Assembly: GCA_013695495.1 (NCBI GenBank)
Contig: JACDAK010000303.1
Coordinates: forward strand, 1-10,796
Direction of reading: 5' to 3'
DNA from: Blastocatellia bacterium
GTDB lineage: Bacteria; Acidobacteriota; Blastocatellia; Pyrinomonadales; Pyrinomonadaceae
Length of the DNA: 10,796 nt
The translations under genes and the position numbers were made by a program. Positions 6,153-10,796 of this stretch are shown one piece after another (position 1 is the first letter of the stretch; each line of letters opens with the position of its first letter). The notes below the pieces were generated by a model that had not been told where the DNA came from, made no database searches, and was given only the letters and a program-made list of their open reading frames with translations.

Positions 6153-7418
6153 TTATCTGGCTCTGGGCGTTTGGGGCACGTTGCGTTCGAGTGACGCATA
6201 AATTTGAAGGTACATCTGAGTCTCGCGCGGGATCAGTGTGGTCCAGCTGGCTCCGCCGCGGCTTATGTAGCCTGCGAGGCGTGCCGGATTGGAGTTATAG
6301 CCTGCGGCCATGAGCTGCTCCTGCGTTGCCAAGCCGGTGATGAGCGCATTCGCGATAGCCGGGCGAACGCGGATGTCATCCCAGGTCCATTGCATATAGA
6401 GAAGCATCGCCTGTGCGGCGTTGACGTGGTCTCGCATTCCCTCAACAAAATCCGGCATAAGCGGCACCTGCGGATACTGCGCACGCACCATGCGGTAGGT
6501 GGACGGGATCATCTGAACCATGCCGCCTGCGTTTGCGGAGCTAACGGCGTAACGATAGGTTCCGCCCTCGTTCAACGCAAACAGTGTAAAAACGTCATTA
6601 TAAATACTCTGGTGAATCTCGTTGCGGAACCGTGCATGGTCAACGTGCTCTACAACCGCGAGGCGTTCCGCCATGTCAGCGATCCTGGGCTGGATCGTGA
6701 TGTTGCGTTCGCGAAGCCGATCACGAGCGATATCAATTACATTGCGAACGTAGATCTTGCCGGCACCCACGACCTCTGGTGTGATCAAACCCGGATGCGT
6801 CGACATGTAATATGCCATTTCCTGATACTGGCCGTTCGCGACCCGCGGGTACTGAACGAGCAGCGGCAGGTGGTTCATTCCGGTTCCGTCGGTGATCGTC
6901 ACCGGTGTGTTAACCCCATTCCCACGGATCGTTCGAAGCGTGATCGGCAAGCCGTTTTCCGACGTCAGCTGCTTTTCTTCCCGCGTTGAAAGGAACGATT
7001 CTTTCGTTAGGACGACGTAATCGAGCTCGTTCGTTCGCCAATTGTGGAAAGCTACGCGAACCGTTTCGATGCCCTCGAACCGTGCGCCGACCGAAGCAGT
7101 TACCAGCGGACGCGTCTGCAATTGACGACGGCCCTCGGCGATCTTGCTTTTGATCTCAGTGAAGGAGAGTGTGCGAGGAGCTCCGGTCGAAGCTGCGGGA
7201 ACGGAAGGATTCGGCACGGGCGGTGCTTCTTCAGCGACGCGGGGGCGGCCGACGACGAGCGGTGTCGGAGCTGCCTTGGCCACGGGGGCCGAGGCTACTG
7301 CAGGCATGCGATCGGTAACGACAACCTCGACGCTTTTTCCGTCGATCGAATTTTGTGAGACAGCTGATCCGACGGCGATGAAAGAAAGAACGAATGAGTA
7401 CGAAAAGGCTTTAATCAT
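6153..7418 (-). CDS. Exported lytic transglycosylase, SLT domain (GH23-like)
   Basis: Lytic transglycosylases cut the glycan strand of peptidoglycan, leaving 1,6-anhydro ends. The 421-residue product has a signal peptide (basic MIKA, hydrophobic core 9-20, likely cut near AVS or VSQ at 19-22) and a Pro/Ala/Val-rich low-complexity stretch (about 38-82). An unassigned region follows (83-265), then a C-terminal SLT-type domain (about 270-410). E284 in ALNEGGTYRYAVS aligns with the catalytic Glu of the ES.....AVS motif. SSANAGGMVQMIPSTY (293-308) matches the AGA.GLMQ.MP.T motif, with GGM where GLM is usual. AAGYNSNPARL (371-381) matches the AYN.G..R. motif, and IPRETQMYL (396-404) the PET..Y motif. 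ATG 7418 has GGAAG 10 bases upstream. It should act in the periplasm. The unassigned middle may bind the wall or set specificity. Confidence 0.85.
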   Translation of the reverse strand: MIKAFSYSFVLSFIAVGSAVSQNSIDGKSVEVVVTDRMPAVASAPVAKAAPTPLVVGRPRVAEEAPPVPNPSVPAASTGAPRTLSFTEIKSKIAEGRRQLQTRPLVTASVGARFEGIETVRVAFHNWRTNELDYVVLTKESFLSTREEKQLTSENGLPITLRTIRGNGVNTPVTITDGTGMNHLPLLVQYPRVANGQYQEMAYYMSTHPGLITPEVVGAGKIYVRNVIDIARDRLRERNITIQPRIADMAERLAVVEHVDHARFRNEIHQSIYNDVFTLFALNEGGTYRYAVSSANAGGMVQMIPSTYRMVRAQYPQVPLMPDFVEGMRDHVNAAQAMLLYMQWTWDDIRVRPAIANALITGLATQEQLMAAGYNSNPARLAGYISRGGASWTTLIPRETQMYLQIYASLERNVPQTPRAR

Positions 7419-7513
7419 TGGCTTGATACTTCCGGAGAGTGATTAATTGATTGTTTTGGCCACGGGCAAATGCGGCCTCGGATAATTAATAGATTCGCCC
7501 ATCGGGAATATAG

Positions 7514-7542
7514 TTGTCAACCTAAATCGGATTTTTTATGAT
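7514..7542 (+). promoter_or_regulatory. Sigma-70-type promoter for the glmM operon
   Basis: TTGTCA at 7514-7519 and TATGAT at 7537-7542 are separated by exactly 17 bases; each differs from the consensus by one base. Transcription would begin near 7549, leaving a leader of about 74 bases before the glmM ATG at 7623. I saw no clear riboswitch or attenuator in this leader. No comparably strong promoter was found for the divergent transglycosylase gene in 7419-7513. Confidence 0.65.
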
Positions 7543-7622
7543 ATTCACAACGAAACCTTATGCTTATGTGCCGCCGTTCGTAGATTTTCGGCTATTCAAC
7601 GTTTACTCTAGAGCATTAGTTT

Positions 7623-8990
7623 ATGAAGCCTGAAATCACCAAAACAAAGCTCTTCGGCACCGACGGCATCCGCGGCGAAGCCGGAAGGTTCCCGCTTGAC
7701 GAGTCGACGGTCTACGCCATAGGCGCTGCCGCCTCGAAGCAGTTTCTGACAGCGTTGAGCCGCTCGCCGAATTTCATAACCGGCCGTGACACCCGCGAAT
7801 CCGGCGAATGGATCGAACGAGCATTTCACGCAGGAGCCAAGAGCGTCGGCGCGGTCTGCGAATCGGCCGGAGTGATAACCACGCCCGGAGTGGCATTCGT
7901 CACCAAGCACTTCTCATTCGACGGCGGCATCGTCATCAGCGCCTCTCACAACCCTTATCACGACAACGGTCTCAAGATCTTTACGCCTTCGGGCAAGAAA
8001 GCTTCGGGCGATATCGAACGCGCGATAGAGGCGGAAATCTTCGCTCATCCTGGCTCTGAGATCCGACCGATATCTGGGGACGTCTCGTCCGCAAGAGAAC
8101 ACGACTTTTGCGAGGCATATCTCGATGGCATCGCGTCGCACTTTCCGAACCTTAACCTGAGCGGGATGAGGATCGTGCTAGATTGCGCCAACGGTGCGGC
8201 CTCGACCATCGCTCCGGACCTGTTCGAACATTTTGGTGCAGACGTTACGGTCATCAACTGTTCACCCGACGGGCGCAACATCAATGAAAATTGTGGCTCG
8301 CTCTATCTTGACTCGCTCCGCGACAAGGTGACGGAGATCGGCGCAGCGATCGGGATAGCCTTTGATGGCGACGCAGATCGCGTCTTGTTCGTGAATGAGC
8401 TTGGCGAAAATGTCGATGGTGACCAGACACTTTGGATCCTCGCGAGGCTGCTGAAGGACCACGGCGAGCTCAAGAGCGGAGTGGTCGTCGCAACGGTGAT
8501 GAGCAATTTCGGGTTCGAAGAGGCTCTGCAATCGCGAGGGATCAACCTGATCCGTGCTAACGTCGGCGACAAATATGTGCTTGAAGAGCTCCTGAGATCA
8601 GACGGCGAACTGGGCGGCGAGCAGTCCGGCCACATCATCTTTCCAAAGCGCAGCTTCGTCGGCGACGGTATGATGACCGCGACCGCCGTGCTGGAAGCTA
8701 TGGTCGAACGCGGTAAGTCCCTATCCGAACTTACCGAGGGCTTCAAGCGGTACCCGCAGATCCTCGTCAACGTGAAAGTTCGCGAGAAGCAGCCATTCGA
8801 AGAGAACGCTGCGATTACGACCGCGTCTCAAGCTGTGGAGGGGAAGCTCAACGGCAGCGGCCGGCTCTTACTTCGATATTCCGGCACCGAGAATCTCGCA
8901 CGCGTAATGATCGAAGGCAAGGACCAAGCCGAGATCGACGAGCTTGCCGAGCAGTTGGCCGGCGTCATTCGCGATTCGTTAGGTGCGTAA
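7623..8990 (+). CDS. glmM: Phosphoglucosamine mutase GlmM
   Basis: GlmM converts glucosamine-6-phosphate to glucosamine-1-phosphate, the precursor of UDP-GlcNAc for peptidoglycan and lipopolysaccharide. The 455 residues match the normal length and show all four alpha-D-phosphohexomutase elements. FGTDGIRG is at 11-18. The phosphoserine loop ISASHNPYHDNG is at 105-116, with S108 the residue phosphorylated in the active form. The Mg2+ loop DGDAD has D248, D250 and D252. The sugar loop GEQSGH is at 332-337. The phosphate-binding RYSGTE is at 418-423. GEQSGH, rather than the GEMSGH of phosphomannomutases, favours GlmM, although a broad-specificity mutase remains possible. ATG 7623 places FGTDGIRG at the usual distance from the N terminus; its ribosome site is weak. 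It is first in a unit with aroB, 3 bases downstream, and has a good promoter at 7514-7542. Confidence 0.94.
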   Translation: MKPEITKTKLFGTDGIRGEAGRFPLDESTVYAIGAAASKQFLTALSRSPNFITGRDTRESGEWIERAFHAGAKSVGAVCESAGVITTPGVAFVTKHFSFDGGIVISASHNPYHDNGLKIFTPSGKKASGDIERAIEAEIFAHPGSEIRPISGDVSSAREHDFCEAYLDGIASHFPNLNLSGMRIVLDCANGAASTIAPDLFEHFGADVTVINCSPDGRNINENCGSLYLDSLRDKVTEIGAAIGIAFDGDADRVLFVNELGENVDGDQTLWILARLLKDHGELKSGVVVATVMSNFGFEEALQSRGINLIRANVGDKYVLEELLRSDGELGGEQSGHIIFPKRSFVGDGMMTATAVLEAMVERGKSLSELTEGFKRYPQILVNVKVREKQPFEENAAITTASQAVEGKLNGSGRLLLRYSGTENLARVMIEGKDQAEIDELAEQLAGVIRDSLGA

Positions 8991-8993
8991 AAA

Positions 8994-10145
8994 ATGTCCC
9001 GCCGAGAGATTCAGATCAAAACTTCCCGAGCGTCCGCCGCATACGATATCACTATCGAGGCGGGCTCACTCGTGTCCATCGGCCGTTGGGTAGCCACGTC
9101 GACCGAGAGAGGTTCACGCGTTGCCGTCGTTTCGAACGAAAAAGTCTTTGGACTCTACGGCGAGGCCGTAGTGGCCGAACTGAAACATGCCGGGTTCCCG
9201 GTGAGCACACATCTGATCGGCGACGGCGAACGATTCAAAAACCTCACAACTCTCGGCCGCACGTTGGAATCGCTCGGCGAGGCCGGCATTACACGGACCG
9301 ACGCGGTTATAGCACTCGGCGGAGGCGTTGTCGGCGACCTTGCGGGATTTGCGGCGGCGACATATCTGCGCGGCATCGCTTTTTACCAGGTACCGACGAC
9401 GCTTTTGTCGATGATCGATTCATCCGTGGGCGGCAAAACGGGAGTAAATACAAGCTGGGGAAAGAACACCGTCGGTGCGTTCTATCAGCCGCATGCCGTT
9501 CTGATAGACCCGGCCGTGCTTGCGACCCTTCCGAAAAGGGAACTGACCGCCAGATTCTGTGAGGCGGTCAAACACGGTGCCATCGGCGGCAGGCGGATGC
9601 TCATGAACGTGCGTCGCCTCTTGGCCGAACATCCCGTCCGCACATTGTCAGATAATTTAGAGACGGTCGGTGACAAGCTCGCTGAGTTGATCGCCGAGCA
9701 AGTCGAGTTTAAGGCGTCCATTGTTAGAGGCGACGAACGCGAATCTACTTCGAACACGAGTGCAAAGTCGCGGAAGATCCTCAATTTTGGCCACACTTTT
9801 GCCCACGCGCTTGAACACGTGACCAGATATCGCCGCTTCCGCCATGGCGAAGCGGTCGGCTACGGCATCCTCTTCGCCGGCCAGCTCTCAAAAAGACTTG
9901 AATTGTGTAACAATGATGATATAGAATTGTTATACGATGTTGTTGGTAAGGTCGGCGGCCTTCCGCCGAGCGCCAGCATCGACCCCCGTGACGTACTCGC
10001 GTCATTCAAACACGACAAGAAGGAGGTCTCGGGTTCATTGCAGTTCATTCTTCTGCGTTCGATCGGCAAGCCTGTGATCATCAACGAAAATGACATTCCC
10101 CCCGGGATGGTCCTCGATTCGATAAAGGCAGTTATCCATAAATAA
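8994..10145 (+). CDS. aroB: 3-dehydroquinate synthase AroB
   Basis: AroB turns DAHP into 3-dehydroquinate, the second step of the shikimate pathway to aromatic amino acids, in the cytoplasm with NAD+ and a divalent metal. The 383 residues show GDGE at 77-80, the NAD-binding GGGVVGDLAGFAAATYLRG at 109-127, PTTLLSMIDSSVGGKTGVN at 134-152 and GAFYQPHAVLIDP at 161-173. Metal ligands are E190 (FCEAVKHG), H267 (FGHTFAH) and H284 (RHGEAVGYG). The C-terminal helical domain is complete, including HDKKEVSG at 340-347. ATG 8994 lies 3 bases after the glmM stop, with AGGTG about 8 bases upstream inside the end of glmM, so the two are probably co-transcribed. A short stretch at 9900-9950 is A+T-richer than the rest of the gene but stays in frame and encodes a normal helical segment. 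Confidence 0.96.
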   Translation: MSRREIQIKTSRASAAYDITIEAGSLVSIGRWVATSTERGSRVAVVSNEKVFGLYGEAVVAELKHAGFPVSTHLIGDGERFKNLTTLGRTLESLGEAGITRTDAVIALGGGVVGDLAGFAAATYLRGIAFYQVPTTLLSMIDSSVGGKTGVNTSWGKNTVGAFYQPHAVLIDPAVLATLPKRELTARFCEAVKHGAIGGRRMLMNVRRLLAEHPVRTLSDNLETVGDKLAELIAEQVEFKASIVRGDERESTSNTSAKSRKILNFGHTFAHALEHVTRYRRFRHGEAVGYGILFAGQLSKRLELCNNDDIELLYDVVGKVGGLPPSASIDPRDVLASFKHDKKEVSGSLQFILLRSIGKPVIINENDIPPGMVLDSIKAVIHK

Positions 10146-10181
10146 TTTGCTCTCAAGATTTTCCACGAGGAGCGAAACAAG

Positions 10182-10595
10182 ATGAACAATTCAGTGATTT
10201 CAAGCAGACGTACTGCTGAAAGCGGCGCAGCATCAACCAAGTTTCTGCTGATTATTGTCGTGCTGGTATTGGTGGCAAATGCAGCCTATAACTACATCCC
10301 AGTTGCTTACAACGGGGCGAATTTCAGATCGGAGATGGATTCGGCAGTGGTCAAAGGGCTGGCGGCTAGCGGCCAGATGAAACCACTCGATGTGGTAAAG
10401 GCATCGGTTACACGTGCGGCCAGCGCCAACGATATTCCCCATGACGCGTTTATGGAAATCAAGGCTGATGCGGGTGCGATATACGCGCACGTCGCTTATC
10501 GGCAGGAGGTTCCGATCCTACCTTTCGGTGTCTATAAATACACGTACGAATTCAACTACAAAGCGACGCCGACGGGATATCTGTTGAAGCAGTGA
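10182..10595 (+). CDS. Small single-pass membrane protein, unknown function
   Basis: I do not recognise a named family. The 137-residue product has a polar, Ser-rich N terminus (1-20), one hydrophobic helix (FLLIIVVLVLVANAAY, 21-36) and a 100-residue C-terminal part (37-137). The layout resembles DUF4845-type or pilin-like small proteins, with E13 and G15 just before the helix and YIPVAYNG after it, but a prepilin cleavage motif is not convincing. After the helix a likely amphipathic segment (about 48-85) leads to beta-like strands ending in YKYTYEFNYKATPTGYLL (118-135). A strong GAGGAG at 10167-10172, 9 bases upstream, fixes ATG 10182. It follows aroB by 36 bases with no terminator between, so it may share the glmM-aroB transcript. 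Its stop codon directly abuts the stop of the convergent gene. Confidence 0.82.
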   Translation: MNNSVISSRRTAESGAASTKFLLIIVVLVLVANAAYNYIPVAYNGANFRSEMDSAVVKGLAASGQMKPLDVVKASVTRAASANDIPHDAFMEIKADAGAIYAHVAYRQEVPILPFGVYKYTYEFNYKATPTGYLLKQ

Positions 10596-10796
10596 TCAGG
10601 CAACGCCGATGGCGGCGCGGACTTTGGCAGGCTGGATCTGGATAAGCCCCGCAGGGGCGTCGGCCAGCCAGGTTGACGGGCAAACACCGCAGGTTGTGCA
10701 TTTTTCGACCGCAGGGCACGGGAGGCTTGAAAGAGCTTCGCGTGCTTTTTCGTGTTCGGTGCGGAGAAATTCGAACGAGAGGCCAGAGTCGACGAT
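10596..10796 (-). CDS. C-terminal end of probable B12-binding radical SAM protein (partial)
   Basis: The gene runs off the right edge; its last 66 codons and TGA (10598-10596) are here. The tail reads VDSGLSFEFLRTEHEKA, then a cysteine cluster PCPAVEKCTTCGVCPS with spacing C-x5-C-x2-C-x3-C if the first Cys is counted, and a short hydrophobic end. A D-x-G-x(4)-FL-x(2)-E-x(3)-A segment followed by C..CGVC is, from memory, how the TIGR03960-type radical SAM proteins with an N-terminal B12-binding domain end. These cysteines would bind zinc or an iron-sulfur cluster. The radical SAM core and its CxxxCxxC lie outside the window, so the family call rests on the tail alone. The reading frame itself is convincing: open to the edge, with typical codon use. 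The gene is convergent with the small membrane protein and no base separates the two stop codons. Confidence 0.6.
   Translation of the reverse strand: MVDSGLSFEFLRTEHEKAREALSSLPCPAVEKCTTCGVCPSTWLADAPAGLIQIQPAKVRAAIGVA

Noticed and set aside
6204..6989. Plus-strand frame of 261 codons opposite the transglycosylase gene
   Set aside because: The opposite strand encodes signal peptide and SLT motifs in order, while this frame shows no recognisable features.
7419..7500. ATTAATT-containing repeats as operator sites
   Set aside because: The copies are short, A+T-rich and irregularly placed; chance is sufficient.

Overview
The window looks like chromosome from a free-living, probably Gram-negative heterotroph. 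Two lipobox or lipobox-like proteins, a secreted M24 peptidase and an exported transglycosylase imply a periplasm. The gene set, the style of the small lipoproteins and an RHS-type fragment suggest Acidobacteriota, perhaps class Blastocatellia. That placement is inference from family resemblance, since there is no rRNA or marker phylogeny here. Most genes are G+C-rich (40 of 60 bases G/C at 1201-1260). The left edge is clearly A+T-richer (26 of 60 at 61-120, 24 of 60 at 421-480), so it probably has a different history.

Layout. At 1-833 there is an A+T-rich lipoprotein gene of unknown function, followed by an RHS-like fragment without a usual start codon; this looks accessory. At 921-3466 (minus strand) a secreted M24 metallopeptidase overlaps moeA (molybdenum cofactor) by 4 bases. 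At 3586-4809 (plus) is an acyl-CoA dehydrogenase. A short CGCAAAGA-type repeat patch and a terminator follow. At 4995-5534 (minus) a small lipoprotein is divergent from a CYTH-like gene at 5572-6117 (plus), with only 37 bases between them. At 6153-7418 (minus) is an exported SLT-type lytic transglycosylase whose terminator lies in the 3' end of the convergent CYTH gene. At 7623-10595 (plus) glmM and aroB, 3 bases apart, are followed by a small membrane protein. At 10596-10796 (minus) is the C-terminal end of a gene that runs off the window, probably a B12-binding radical SAM protein.

Functional picture. The right half leans to the cell envelope and central biosynthesis: GlmM makes glucosamine-1-phosphate for peptidoglycan, AroB makes the carbocycle of the shikimate pathway, and the transglycosylase cuts peptidoglycan. 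The middle holds cofactor assembly, acyl-CoA oxidation and extracytoplasmic peptide breakdown. The left edge is the most unusual part: a coupled lipoprotein start plus an RHS remnant fits the edge of an RHS toxin/immunity locus, but the toxin is not visible here. No intergenic stretch exceeds 300 bases; the longest are 7419-7622 (divergent promoters) and 4810-4994 (repeats plus terminator). I saw no tRNA, rRNA, CRISPR array or insertion sequence.
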